NCBI RefSeq assembly: GCF_905171765.1
Contig: NC_053389.1
Coordinates: forward strand, 219,858,624 to 219,922,623
Length of the DNA: 64,000 nt
Direction of reading: 5' to 3'
Origin: Bufo bufo
Lineage: Eukaryota > Chordata > Amphibia > Anura > Bufonidae
Below, in pieces: positions 33,246-44,089 of the stretch. The translations under genes and the position numbers were made by a program. Each line of letters opens with the position of its first letter. Position 1 is the stretch's first letter. The notes under the pieces are model-generated. The model had not been told where the DNA came from and did no database searches. It was given only the letters and a program-made list of their open reading frames with translations.

Positions 33246-33731
33246 TGTGTGGTAGCACTAAGTGAAAATGTCCTAGATTACCCTGTTATAAATTTGGGAT
33301 GGCTTGGTCTTAGAGGACCAGCACAGCACCCCCTGCTGGATATTTCACAGAAGCAGTCACCATCCTTATGTGATTATTCTTTTTTCTCTGTCACCACAGT
33401 GACCTTGCTCTGTAGTGCATTGATAAGCTCCTCCACTTGCATAATTTGGTGTCCAGTGGGCGGTCCTAATCTTTATATAGAGTCATATAGAGAAAGCTGT
33501 CAATTATTTAATAGGACCGCCCACTGGACTCCTAAGCATAAAAATACCAGGAATTAAAATGAAAAATTACAAGTTATATTGAACCTTTTCTCACAAAATA
33601 ATATATCAATCTGCTCAGCGTCTCCTGCTCTATAACATGCTTCCTGCAGATCCCTGTGATAGGGAATCGTTTTGACTATGCTAAACTGCTGATGGCACAA
33701 GGTTGGGGCTGGGGAGAGCAGTACAAACATA
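33246..33731. other. no gene; repeat fragments
   Basis: A short inverted pair (CCAGTGGGCGGTCCTA at about 33451 and its complement near 33516) may mark a small MITE. 33560-33660 is related to 48935-49050 (CTGCTCAGC, CTGCTCTATAACATGCT), so this is an interspersed repeat shared by both places. Confidence 0.4.
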
Positions 33732-33974
33732 GGGGGTCATTTATTAAGACTGGCTTTTCAGACTGGCGGTAGAGGCACCGGCCTCTACATAACTTTGCCG
33801 TATCCAGCGCCAGCCTAAATGTAAGACAGCTTCCTTGCTGTCTTACATTTAGACCATTTCCTACGCCCACGCCACACTCACTTTTTTAGACCTAGCATGA
33901 GCGTGGAAAAGCGACGCAATCTGCACCAGAAATAAGCCCAATATAGGCGTATTTCTGGATAGTAAACGACCCCC
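33732..33974. mobile_element. MITE with GGGGGTCATTTA ends
   Basis: The 243-bp element starts GGGGGTCATTTATTA and ends TAAACGACCCCC, flanked by ATA on both sides. A truncated relative lies inside the hAT element at about 59043-59180. It contains an internal hairpin (TGTAAGACAGC). No coding capacity. Confidence 0.65.
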
Positions 33975-34010
33975 ATAGTTTTTGTGGTATAGTGAGAATT
34001 TGAACTTTTA

Positions 34011-34360
34011 GGGTACATGCACACATTCAGGATACATGTGTGGAGAATCCGCACTGAAATCCGCAGGTGTTCACAGGCAAATCTGTGCGGTCAATCCGTT
34101 TCAATTGGTGCGGATTTGCATGCGGATTTACATGCAGATTTGGTGTGGATTTTCTGCATGCGGATTTTACTAAGTGAATAGTGAAAATCCGGTAAGGAAA
34201 AATAAAATAAGTTGACATGCTGCGGATTTTTTAATCTGCATTGTTTGCATTCGGAATTTCAAATTCTCATAGAATACAATGTACATGACCTACGGTGCGG
34301 ATTTTCTGCACGCAAATCCGCACGGAAAATCCACACAATCATGATCGTGTGCATTTACCC
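34011..34360. mobile_element. Harbinger-type MITE
   Basis: The 350-bp element has GGGTACATGCACAC and GTGTGCATTTACCC ends with TTA on both sides (34008-34010, 34361-34363), the 3-bp target type of PIF/Harbinger transposons. The interior is full of GCGGATTT and complementary blocks. No transposase. Confidence 0.65.
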
Positions 34361-34564
34361 TTATTCTGTCAGATTCTGTACCCTAAGTATACCGGAGGAG
34401 AAGCTTCAGTGGGAAGGGCATTCTGTTCTCTGCCAGGGCCATATCTTCCCCTAGACACAGTTGTTACAGTTTTCCTCCAGTGGCACAAGAACATTTGCAA
34501 CACCAATTTTCAATCCATTCATTCCAATCCAGTAGAATCTTCAACATATGGTAGCTTCTGCTTT

Positions 34565-35436
34565 CTATTGTACACTGAAGTGTCTGGATCGGTTGTGGTA
34601 CATCTTAAGGGCAATTCTAGCATCTCTGCGAGGTATCACTATTTGATGTAATCGATCACTGGTAATAGGATCGAGGGTTCTTCTCAATATCAGCCCTTGT
34701 TGCATGAAGAGCTGTTTCCTCTGTTTCCACAGCTTGAGTAGCTCTGAAACTGCATTTCTTCTGTGGATTCTCTCTGGCATTCTTCCACTGGTGAAGAAGT
34801 CTTGTAGTTCTCTTAACACTTGACATTCAGCTTGAAGCTTGACCCACCTTTCTTTCTTGACTTGTGGTTCTGGATGTTTCTGCTGTTGAAAGGTGAGAGC
34901 TTCTTTATTTTTGCCTTTGATGGTGATGGCTGCTGGGCAAATTGCTTATAGAAAACCGCCCTCTCTACTTCTTCGCAGATGTCTTCCTGCTCAGTAGAGT
35001 CTCCTCTAGTAGGCAGACAGAATAAGACATATGCATTCTCATTTTACTTGCCTGTTCTGTACTTGACCACAAAGTTCTATTTGGCAAGACGTGAGGCCCA
35101 TCTCTGTTCTAGAGCTCCTAATCTGGCTGTGTTCAGGTGTGCCAGAGGGTTGTTATCAGTATAGGCCACGAATGCTGTTGCTGCAAGGCAGTCTTTGAAT
35201 TTCACATGTGATGGCTGGGGATGACAAAGTTTTATGCGAATTGACTTCGGATGTTTCATCTGAAATCGATTCGCTCATCCCTAGTGACGGCCCATATGAG
35301 TGCAAGGAATTCTAGCTTGAAGGAACTGTAGTTTTGGCCATTTCTTACAGCTCCTCTAAGAGATCGGCTGACGTAGGCAATCAGTCACTTCTTACCATCA
35401 TGCACATGAGACAGGACAGCCTAGGCCATTCTTGCT
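34565..35436 (-). pseudogene. gypsy RNase H and integrase N-terminal relic
   Basis: 35260-35077 carries a late RNase H block (FVAYTDNNPLAHLNT followed by LGALEQRWASRLA), typical of Ty3/gypsy pol. 34819-34565 has a linker and the region before the integrase HHCC finger (LWKQRKQLFMQQG, VIPRRDARIAL). The catalytic integrase core is missing. Frames are broken in several places. Confidence 0.7.
35325..35436. repeat. 112-bp direct repeat, left copy (PLE target duplication)
   Basis: The sequence matches 41675-41786 with 11 differences in 112 bp, without gaps. In the gypsy element this segment is a single-copy part of RNase H, so the repeat brackets the PLE as a target duplication would. Confidence 0.65.
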
Positions 35437-35589
35437 TTCTTGCTTCTTTTCTTGAAGGATAAACAGCACTGGCACTTTATTTTGAAGGATAAGCATATAG
35501 GCCCTATAATAGCAACCCCACAGATTGCGTACACTAAGGCCCCAAAAAGAGCACACAATCCATAAACAAATGGCTCAACATGAAAGGAT

Positions 35590-36045
35590 TTTACAAGTTT
35601 GAGAAGTGCAATAACTGCAGAATCTCGCTTTTCCCAAAGAAAAACGAGCAAAATAAAGTCCACACAGAATGGATTCATACATGAAATTAAAGAATTTCTA
35701 TTATGCAATTCTACAAATGTGATTTACATTATAGAGTGTCCATGTGGGAAACAATATATAGGGCGAACTAAAAGAAAAGGACATTGAAAAAAATAATTGC
35801 AGAACACGTATCAAACATAAGAAAGGGTTATGATAGACATTCATTATCAGCACATTTCAGACAATATCATAATCAAGACCCTAGGGGACTTACCTTTGCT
35901 GCACTTGAAAAGGTGGACATACATTGGAGAGGAGGGGACCATATTAAAAGAATGTCGAGATTGGAATCCAGAAGAATTTCTGAGTTTAACACACTCCTGC
36001 CAGGGGGCCTTAACGCTGAACTGGAATTGTTCGGCTTCCTATAAA
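35590..36045 (+). pseudogene. PLE GIY-YIG endonuclease domain
   Basis: After a KCNNC zinc-type motif the frame reads NVIYIIECPCGKQYIGRT, which holds the GIY-YIG core as expected for Penelope elements. A frameshift near 35785 moves reading to 35784-36044: EHVSNIRKGYDRHS, then DPRGLTFAALEKV and the WRGGDHIKRMSRLE block, ending in GGLNAELELFGF and a stop. This domain nicks the target DNA at integration. The reverse transcriptase that should lie upstream is gone. Confidence 0.78.
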
Positions 36046-36360
36046 TTGGGCGATTGCCCCCCACCGACGGGAGATTGGCAATCTGGCTATTTATCAGCAC
36101 TCAAATGTCCCCTGGAGGAGGGGTTGTCGCCCTATTCTCCCCTGAGCCAGCACCACCTTAAAGATATAACACGTGACCTTATATGTCCTCACATCTTGTG
36201 CCAAAGAAATTCACCCCTGCCAGGGGTCCGAGGGATTGCCCCCCGTCGACGGGAGATCGGCGTCAGGCTGTTCTACCAGCATTCCAATCTCCCCTTGACG
36301 AGGGGTTGTCATCCCCAATATCCCCTGAGTAAGCATCCTCAAGATACCCCAACTGATCTT
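36046..36360. repeat. tandem pair, period about 182 bp, after the PLE stop codon
   Basis: ATTGCCCCCCACCGACGGGAG at 36054 recurs as ATTGCCCCCCGTCGACGGGAG at about 36235, followed in both by a GGGGTTGTC block and CCCCTGAG. The second unit is shorter. It forms the start of the PLE 3' noncoding region. Confidence 0.65.
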
Positions 36361-36774
36361 GTACCGAAAAAACAACACAACTTAACGACATGCCGGACAA
36401 TTTATTCCCCAATATTTTAAAGATTACTAATTTTGTCACCTATGTTGTTATCATTCCATAAACAAAGTTTTATGAATATATATATTTTTTAGTAATAAGT
36501 TTTAATGATATGTTCTTAACATGGACAGTTCTATCATTGTGTACATAAGCAGTTTAGCTGCCTACACTTTATAGAATATGTCATCATATGGAAAAGTAAT
36601 TGATTCATTTTGAGCCCATATGATCTCCCTCAATGTGGAAAAGCACTTACACCATTAAGCTTGTAAAAAGCAAACCTGGATATGAAGCCAGATGCCAAAA
36701 TATAAGAAAACGCAAGAAAATGCACCAAAAAACGCACCAAAATCGCAAGTGCGTTTTTCTTGCATGAGGCTGCA

Positions 36775-36855
36775 GTTGAACAGTATATTGGGCAGACTAG
36801 ATGGGCCAAATGGTTCTTATCTGCCGACACATTCTATGTTTCTATGTTTCTATGA
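36775..36855 (+). mobile_element. CR1/L2-like LINE 3' terminus
   Basis: TTGGGCAGACTAGATGGGCC to the TTTCTATG microsatellite (36833-36853) matches the complement of 14374-14440. It is a heavily 5'-truncated insertion of the same LINE family. Confidence 0.75.
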
Positions 36856-37022
36856 ACACATCCTATAGAACAGTTTTTCCAATTGGACTGATTCGGCCAA
36901 AATAGACAATCAAGAAATGTATAAGGAATGGGGTGCAATCCAGTACGAAGCTTTGAGATAGCCCAAGGAATCCAGATGATTTTTCAGCTGACTATATAAG
37001 TGGGTTTGATATGGGGACATAG

Positions 37023-37071
37023 TTAACCAATGAGGAAGGAGTGAGTTAACACTTCGAAACCCGTATGGTTA
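37023..37071 (+). ncRNA. degenerate hammerhead motif, C3 lost
   Basis: Helix I TAACCA pairs with TGGTTA at the end. The core reads ATGAGGA (C3 to A), helix II GAGTG with CACTTC, then GAA, helix III AC/GT with CC loop, and A at the cleavage position. Loss of C3 should abolish cleavage. It supports the PLE assignment of the region. Confidence 0.45.
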
Positions 37072-38182
37072 GAAGTTTTACACCTATGCCCCCCAAGACC
37101 CACAACCTGATATGCATGAATATGAACTAGAAGAGCGCCCTACTAAGTAGAAGATTCGCTCTGTCGGACAAGCATCATATGAACCTCCCCCTCACACTGA
37201 GGATAAGACCGTAACGGAGACTTATCCATAGAACAAGTGGGACGCCAAACCCTGACCACGTGGGATGCCAGTCACTGCTCTTGGACTATTGTATTCAGCG
37301 CAGCCAGGAGGTGAACTACCTCGGTCGGAACGGTCTTCAGGAAGGAGGTAATAGACAACCAGATACCGGCTGCTGCGTGGGACGCCACGCAGTAGCGGTA
37401 GCTTATGACATTATCACCTAAGTTTCAAAGGGATATGTGTTATATAAATATAAGTTAATATACCTAAGGGGACTGTGCTGCAATTGAACAGGCACCACTC
37501 TTACCAGCCGTTCGCTTACCATAGCCAGGTAGAACCATCTTACCTGCAATCAGCCAAGGTGTACTCAATATATATACTTAAACATCACGATCTAAGAAGT
37601 ATTGGCATATAGATGACTGAAAGTGTGAAATAGTACAGACGTACAGTACAGACCAAAAGTTTGGACACACCTTCTCATTCAAAGAGTTTTCTTTATTTTC
37701 ATGACTATGAAAATTGTAGATTCACACTGAAGGCATCAAAACTATGAATTAACACATGTGGAATTATATTCATAACAAACAATTGTGAAACAACTGAAAA
37801 TATGTCATATTCTAGGTTCTTCAAAGTAGCCAACTTTTGCTTTGATTACTGGTTTCCACACTCTTGGCATTCTCTTGATGAGCTTCAAGAGGTAGTCCCC
37901 TGAAATGGTTTTCACTTCACAGGTGTGCCCTGTCAGGTTTAAAAAGTGGGATTTCTTGCCTTATAAATGGGGTTGGGACCATCAGTTGCGTTGAGGAGAA
38001 GTGAGCATCTCTGGGAACTCCTTCAAGACTGTTGGAAGACCATTTCAGGGGACTACCTCTTGAAGCTCATCAAGAGAATGCCAAGAGTGTGCAAAGCAGT
38101 AATCAAAGCAAAAGGTGGAGAATAAATAGAATAAGCCACGGCACTCCAAATGGATCCAATAATCTTGTTTATTACACCTTGT

Positions 38183-38220
38183 GCAGCAACGTTTCAACCA
38201 AGCGGTCTTTATCAAGCTCC
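38183..38220 (-). ncRNA. hammerhead-like motif, U3/A8 variant (left arm)
   Basis: Reverse complement of the motif at 39644-39682: core TTGATAA, helix II GACC/GGTT, GAAACGTT. C3 and G8 are replaced by a potential U-A pair. Confidence 0.45.
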
Positions 38221-39643
38221 CATTACACAAATAACATAGTGAATATTAAATACAGTCCCATGGCCTCGCATTGGTTACTGCTAAGCCATACCCATTAACC
38301 CTCTCATTACTTCATAAAATCTTATACATAATAACATCACCGTTATCTATCCCTTATCACATACTTTTGTCTGCCACGCCGCCATGCTGCAGGAGACTCC
38401 GTCCAACCCTCTTCACTTAGGTGTATCTCAATGCACTCACGCTGATCAGTGAAGCCTCGGCGTCCCTAGGTTCAATCTGCGCATGCGCGACATCGTCACT
38501 TCCGCCCTTCCATGCGCTCTTCCGCCAGGTTATGCCCTTACTTCAAATCACATGCCCCTGTCACTCTAGTGGCGTAATATCACATGACCATACATCGGTC
38601 TATCTAGCCTCCTGTTTCCATGTCTTAGGGTACTAGTACTCAGTGATGTCAGATGTTCGGCCAACCTCTAGGCGGAGTCTCTCGATTAGGTGATGTAGGC
38701 TGCCTGGTGCTCACCATACAAGAAAGTTGTTGTTTAAAGAGCCATTTATCAAAATTTAATGTCATACACAAACTACTACAGCGGAGAGACTGCAACCATA
38801 TGATCCATCATGACATCCTTTTTAAAGGGACACTTCCACCGCAACTTAATTTAAATAAAGCCATAGAGTGAATAGCATGGTGTTTATTCAAAGGGCTGTT
38901 CTAGCCGGTCCTCCACCATTCATCCAGTGGCTGGTGTATGGTGAATGGTGGAGGACCGGCTAGAACAGCCCTTTGAATAAACACCATGCTATTCACTCTA
39001 TGGCTTTATTTAAATTAAGTTGCGGTGGAAGTATCCCTTTAAAAAGGATGTCATGATGGATCATATGGTTGCAGTCTCTCCGCTGTAGTAGTTTGTGTAT
39101 GACATTAAGTTTTGATAAATGGCTCTTTAAACAACAACTTTCTTGTATGGTGAGCACCAGGCAGCCTACATCACCTAATCGAGAGACTCCGCCTAGAGGT
39201 TGGCCGAACATCTGACATCACTGAGTACTAGTACCCTAAGACATGGAAACAGGAGGCTAGATAGACCGATGTATGGTCATGTGATACTACGCCACTAGAG
39301 CGACAGGGGCATGTGATTTGAAGTGAGGGCATAACCTGGCGGAAGAGCGCATGGAAGGGCGGAAGTGACGATGTCGCGCATGCGCAGATTGAACCTAGGG
39401 ACGCCGAGGCTTCACTGATCAGCGTGAGTGCATTGAGATACACCTGAGTGAAGAGGGTTTAACGGAGTCTCCTGCAGCATGGCGGCGTGGCAGACAAAAG
39501 TATGTGATAAGGGATAGATAACGGTGATGTTATTATGTATAAGATTTTTTGAAGTAATGAGAGGGTTAATGGGTATGGCTTAGCAGTAACCAATGCGAGG
39601 CCATGGGACTGTATTTAATGTTCACTATGTTATTTGTGTAATG

Positions 39644-39682
39644 GGAGCTTGATAAAGACCGCTTGGTTGAAACGTTGCTGCA
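39644..39682 (+). ncRNA. hammerhead-like motif, U3/A8 variant (right arm)
   Basis: Helix I AGC with GCT, core TTGATAA, one A, helix II GACC-GCTT-GGTT, then GAA, AC/GT and T. The same two core changes as in the 27203 and 27968 motifs, in a different PLE family. Confidence 0.45.
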
Positions 39683-40386
39683 CAAGGTGTAATAAACAAG
39701 ATTATTGGATCCATTTGGAGTGCCGTGGCTTATTCTATTTATTCTCTGGCTACTATGGGAATCCTTGGACCAGGATTCAACGCTACGGGCACCACCACAT
39801 ATTGGGATTAACGTCATAACAGTGAGTAGTGCTGGCCTATTTGCTATTTGTGCAAAGCAAAAGGTGGCTACTTTGAAGAACCTAGAATATGACATATTTT
39901 CAGTTGTTTCACACTTGTTTGTTATGTATATAATTCCACATGTGTTAATTCATAGTTTTGATGCCTTCATAGTCATGAAAATAAAGAAAACTCTTTGAAT
40001 GAGAAGGTGTGTCCAAACTTTTGGCCTGTACTGTATATAAACTACTCCATACCTATCCGGATGATACTATGCCCTCCGGAAGATAGGTTGATATAAAGTT
40101 AATAATTGGAATATCTTAAAAGGGATCACCCTCACTCTAATAGCAACCATATGCAAAGGGGAACCAACTGTGCAGATCCCTCGAAACACATGTGTGCATC
40201 TATACCTTATGTTATAGGAATATTCTTATGCGGACTGCACTGTTTTGGCTTGAACAATTGTTAACACTTTTATGATTCCACCTTTTCTGTTGCAGTAGTA
40301 TCTATACTGTATTTTACGTTGCAGGAACAATGTAGGTGTACTGTACTTAATCTATATATCAGTCTATGCGCATAGATTAAGATACT

Positions 40387-40500
40387 TTGCTTTTACTTGG
40401 TTTTGATACATTGTTTTTACTCAATTTTGATACATTGTTTTCTTCTTCTTGATTTTGATACATTGTTTTACTTGATTTTGATACATTGTTTTACCTAGTC
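40387..40500. repeat. short tandem repeat of TTTTGATACATTGTTTT
   Basis: Four to five degenerate units of 23-33 bp share GATTTTGATACATTG. It lies in the noncoding part of the PLE. Confidence 0.75.
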
Positions 40501-40642
40501 TTAAGAGTTATTTTTGTAGCTGGCCAGCTAAGACCTGTCCTAGGTTGCTAGTATAGCTTATATGTGTATACAGCTAGACCTGCCAATAGCCTTAATACAG
40601 TTCCTATGTTTATGTTTTAAATACAAAAGCAGAGTTATTTAC

Positions 40643-41540
40643 TGTGACATCGTGTTTTGGATGTCATATAACTGTTATATTTTGTGTTCACAGAAGCAGA
40701 AAAAGATAATATGCCTTTAAGATTCATTTTGTATTGTAAGGTAAGCTCAGTGACACAGCAGAAACAACAGAAAGTATAGTGTTAATCTGCTGTTGCCTGG
40801 CAGAAGTCTAGACCAATCACAGCCAGCTTCTCACACAGCAAGAGTTTTCACCAATCACAGCCAGCCTCACAGACAGCCTGTCTGGGAATTCCCCCAGCTC
40901 CTGCTGCTAGAATAATTATTCACTAGAGACAGGAGCTGAAGAGACATTCACTCCACTGAGAGCAGAGTTTTATGGGAACAATTAGCCCAATATAGGTATT
41001 TAAATCAAGTTATATAATGTTCATATTGTTAGTATTGTGTTTAGAACTATAAACTGAACTAGATATATATGTGTTTACTTACAGTTCCACCAATTGAACC
41101 ATACCAGATCATACCAATCTGCAAATAGTCACTACTAACTGCATACTGCAAGTAGAACTATTAGTTAGGCCTCAGATATACCTCTCAGAGAGATCATAAA
41201 GTGCTTAAATAACTTAAAGTGAAAGTACAGATACTGAAGAGAGAAATATATCCACGATTTTATGTTGAATGACAAGATTGAACAATTGAACCACCATCTT
41301 AATCATACCGCCATTTTGTGATATCTTTTCAACATGTGTTATGTACATGAACTATCTGCTGTGGAGGCGGCAGTGTTATATATGAAGAAAAGTTGAAGTT
41401 AATAAAGAAGTTATTTGAAGCATTTGGTGTGCTCTTTAAACCTACTGTTTCCATAGAACGGTGCTAGAGGAATTACAGAGTAATAGACAGTCTGGTTAGA
41501 CTAAAAGTCAGAGATATCAGACTTCTTCTAATGCCACAGC
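40643..41540 (+). mobile_element. possible solo LTR
   Basis: The segment starts TGTGACATCG and a candidate end is TAATGCCACA. Inside are two copies of ACCAATCACAGCCAGC (CCAAT-type), a TATTTAAA at about 40996 and AATAAA near 41400, an order that fits an LTR promoter and polyadenylation region. No target duplication or coding neighbour is seen, so this is tentative. Confidence 0.3.
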
Positions 41541-41674
41541 GCAAAAAGCACTTCATAGTGCTGCGCCTGCCACACTTTTAGGCTATACCATTCATTCAAT
41601 AAATATATCTATATTTATTTATACACATTCTCTTGGTGTGGTTCCAGAAGTCGAGTGCCTGTCGCTCTTATTCA

Positions 41675-41786
41675 ACTATAGTTCTGGCCATTTCTTTCAG
41701 CTCCTCTAAGAGATTGGCTGACGTAGACAATCACTCACTTCTTACCATCTTGCACTTGAGATAGGACAGCCCAGGCCTTTCTTGCT
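41675..41786. repeat. 112-bp direct repeat, right copy (PLE target duplication)
   Basis: Partner of 35325-35436. About 90% identical, which if this is a target duplication dates the insertion as old. Confidence 0.65.
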
Positions 41787-41960
41787 GGCATCTGTGTAAA
41801 GACGGAATTGCCGACTGTAATCAGGATAGCCTAGGACATGTGGTTCAGTCAGCTTCCTTAGATGTTGGAAGGCAATTTCTCTGTCCTCATTCCAATCAGT
41901 GGGTATTTGGGTCTTTTGGTGCTTCTTTGGATGTCCTCTCAGGAGCCCCTGATGCTCATA
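41675..41960 (-). pseudogene. gypsy RT thumb/connection and RNase H start
   Basis: Minus-strand reading gives a thumb block (WNEDREIAFQHLRKLTE) then VLGYPDY and FRLYTDASKKGLG, the start of RNase H with its first catalytic Asp. The last 112 bp (41786-41675) are repeated at 35325-35436, where the frame continues to NGQNYSSFKLEFLAL. The two pieces were continuous before the PLE inserted. Confidence 0.75.
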
Positions 41961-42169
41961 TCAGGGGGGCTGATTGGGTGAAAATGGGGATATGTCCAGG
42001 TTCAACTCTGAACCCTAACAACTCCTTTAATTCTAGTCCCTTTTATTATTACCTTTCTGTGTAATGATGTGCCTTGTAATCTAGTACCCATCCCCAGTTG
42101 TGCTGATAAGACCACATTCCTGAGTGATCTCAGAGACATGTGGGCTGCACACTGGAGTAGAGGCTAAAC

Positions 42170-42477
42170 CAGGGGTGCGCAACTTTTTCTGGTTGGAGGC
42201 CACATTGCCAGACTGAACTGATCACGAGGGCAAAAAATTAAATTTAAAGGGCTATTAAAAACTGAAATATTGTATTTATGGTGTATTGTACATACTGTAC
42301 ATACTATAAATGTCTGGTTACACCTCCAGGACTCCCATCTAATGGGGGAATACATGAAAAATACATCTGAGGCCCCCAAAACATAGACATACATTTTTGT
42401 TACCAGATGGTTGGGGGCAACACAGAATGCTATAAAGAGCTGCATGTGGCCCCCAGGCCGCAGGTTGTGCACCCATG
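42170..42477. mobile_element. hAT MITE
   Basis: The 308-bp element has CAGGGGTGCGCAAC and GTTGTGCACCCATG ends. The 8-bp flanks are GGCTAAAC and GACTAAAC (7 of 8 identical), the target length of hAT transposons. No transposase. Confidence 0.82.
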
Positions 42478-42485
42478 GACTAAAC

Positions 42486-42814
42486 GTTTTAAACTCTGTG
42501 GCACACATACATTTGGGGGACTCTACCTGAAACTTCATCCTAGGTAGGATGTAAGTATTGATTTGCCCTACCACTTGTACACCCTGGGGTGTTGGTCATG
42601 TGTTGTAACATGGCAGACAGCCATGTGTTATAGCATGATCGATGGAGTCTTCCCCCATAATATTGCATGTTGCATATTTAGGCTAGTGATATTAGTGTAT
42701 TATTTTGTATGTGATTTGTCTGTTATATTATAATTAATCACACTTAGTAAATATATTTATTCACAGCCTGCGTAAACTTATTCATTCTCAAATCTTTTAA
42801 ATTCACGTTACATT
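42486..42814. other. no recognisable feature
   Basis: A/T-rich sequence between the hAT MITE and the reverse transcriptase relic, replacing the missing palm region of the gypsy pol. It ends at GTTACATTACACC next to coding sequence, which suggests an unidentified insertion with a deletion. Confidence 0.35.
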
Positions 42815-43106
42815 ACACCATCTTTCTTCCGGACAAATACTAGGGGTACAGCCATGGAATATGACTGTTTTTGATGATTTTAGCATGCTTCATCTCTTGG
42901 ATCATCTTTTTGACTGGTTGGTACATAACTGGTAGTATAGGCCTGTACTTTTCCTTGATTGGAGGGTGAGAGCCAGTAGGAATAGTGTGTTTGATCACAC
43001 TGACTTTTCTAAAGTCTGAAGGATGTTTACTGAAGGCTTGATGATGTTCTTTTACAACCTTGAGGATTGCTTCAAATTGATCAGCAGGCGTGGAAGTATC
43101 TCCCAT
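42815..43106 (-). pseudogene. gypsy reverse transcriptase N-terminal relic
   Basis: The 43106 frame reads IKHTIPTGSHPPIKEKYRP, then PVMYQPVKKMIQEM, the usual entry into Ty3/gypsy reverse transcriptase, followed after a frame change by VRKKDG. It is cut before the catalytic palm. Confidence 0.78.
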
Positions 43107-43559
43107 ATGGAGTTCTGTTCTGTAGCTGAAGTATGCTATTGGGTGGTGAGGTTCTGAGTAGACTGTTGAACAGTGGCTGCTGGTACACTCACAATGTCAT
43201 GGAAAGTGACTAGGAACAGTTAAGCAACAGGGTAGTGCTTTGTTAATGTCACACTGTTATTGCTTAAGTTCACTGTTATTGCCTAAGTTCAGAATACAAA
43301 TTGGTACCCTGCCATGGGAGACAGTCACTATGCTTCTTGCTGTTCTCACCAGAGGATGGTCTTTCAGGTTGATGGGTTCTATCAGGGCCTGGAAATCTTG
43401 ACCTTGGATAAGTGGACATGCTCATCACCACATGAGTATCTTGGTACCAGGTTTCAGGATCACTGGGTGGTTATCTCTAATGTGAGCACAGCAGATCTCT
43501 TCATTTTATTGGCAAATTTCTGTTGAATACCTAGTCTGTTGGATCACCTTTTTAGTGGC

Positions 43560-43900
43560 AGGTAAAGCTGCAGATAAACACTTGCATAGTGCTTCAAGCA
43601 TCTCTCCATAACAGTTTCCAAGGACATTCATTCCAAGTACTACTGGAGGTTTGTTGTCTTCTCTGAATTGTACTATAATAATGCCTTGTTGAAGTAGAGT
43701 TGTTCCTCCTATTTGAAGGGTTGGTTCCTAGTACTTATGCATTGGCACTGGTTTGCCATTACTGGCTATAATGCTCAGCCAAAATTCTGGTGGATGCATC
43801 AGCAGGTGTCTATCCCAGTATTTCTTAAATGTAGCTGGCTGAATGGTGGTAACGTGAGAACCAGTGTCCAGCAGAGCAACAAAAGGATTCCCATTAATTC
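43560..43900 (-). pseudogene. gypsy aspartic protease relic
   Basis: Minus-strand codons read PFVALLDTGSHVTTI with the catalytic DTG near 43880-43862. A stop follows at about 43730. Beyond it VVLGMNVLGNCY corresponds to the C-terminal glycine block. Confidence 0.72.
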
Positions 43901-44089
43901 AGAAAACCACTTCAGGATGGGGTCCAACATACTTGGGCATCTAGCTGGGATGTTCTGGAACTACTGTTTTTCCACCCAAGGGGCAGTCCTTAGCCTCAGG
44001 GGCTTCCCTTTTAACTGCCAGATCATCCTCTCTGTATGGCCTCTTTGTGGCAGTAACTGCAGATATGTCTCTTTTGTTCATCAAAACAG

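Larger units (their letters stand above)
38119..39852. mobile_element. palindromic PLE dimer, 804-bp arms
   Basis: Arms 38119-38922 and 38942-39745 are reverse complements with very few differences, around a 19-bp centre. A further 107 bp (39746-39852) follows the right arm. The insertion is bounded by a 15-bp repeat CAAAGCAAAAGGTGG (38104-38118, 39853-39867). Each arm has a U3/A8 hammerhead motif near its outer end, orienting two PLE ends outward. No pol coding is recognisable; the short open frames in both arms are the same sequence seen twice. Confidence 0.85.
37644..40033. mobile_element. Tc1/mariner element with long inverted repeats, non-autonomous
   Basis: Ends read CAGTACAGACCAAAAGTTTG inward, with TA at both flanks (37642-37643, 40034-40035). 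Inverted repeats extend about 200 bp. The left interior is a further fold-back (GAGCTTCAAGAGGTAGTC and its complement). No transposase frame is present. A PLE dimer has inserted at 38119. Confidence 0.85.
35437..41674 (+). mobile_element. Penelope-like element inserted in the gypsy pol, itself a host of later insertions
   Basis: The segment between the two 112-bp repeats carries a GIY-YIG endonuclease relic (35590-36045), a hammerhead relic (37023-37071), and an AATAAATA-rich end near 41600. Reverse transcriptase is absent. Later insertions are a CR1/L2-like end (36775-36855) and a Tc1/mariner element (37644-40033); an LTR-like segment (40643-41540) may be a third. Confidence 0.6.

Noticed and set aside
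36660..36770. A possible small RNA gene suggested by A-rich repeated CGCACCAAAA phrases
   Set aside because: The pattern fits a common MITE-type fragment and no promoter or fold is evident.
38032..38871. Open frames in the left palindrome arm and their mirror copies at 38993-39895
   Set aside because: They are mirror images of the same noncoding PLE sequence; no similarity to reverse transcriptase or endonuclease.
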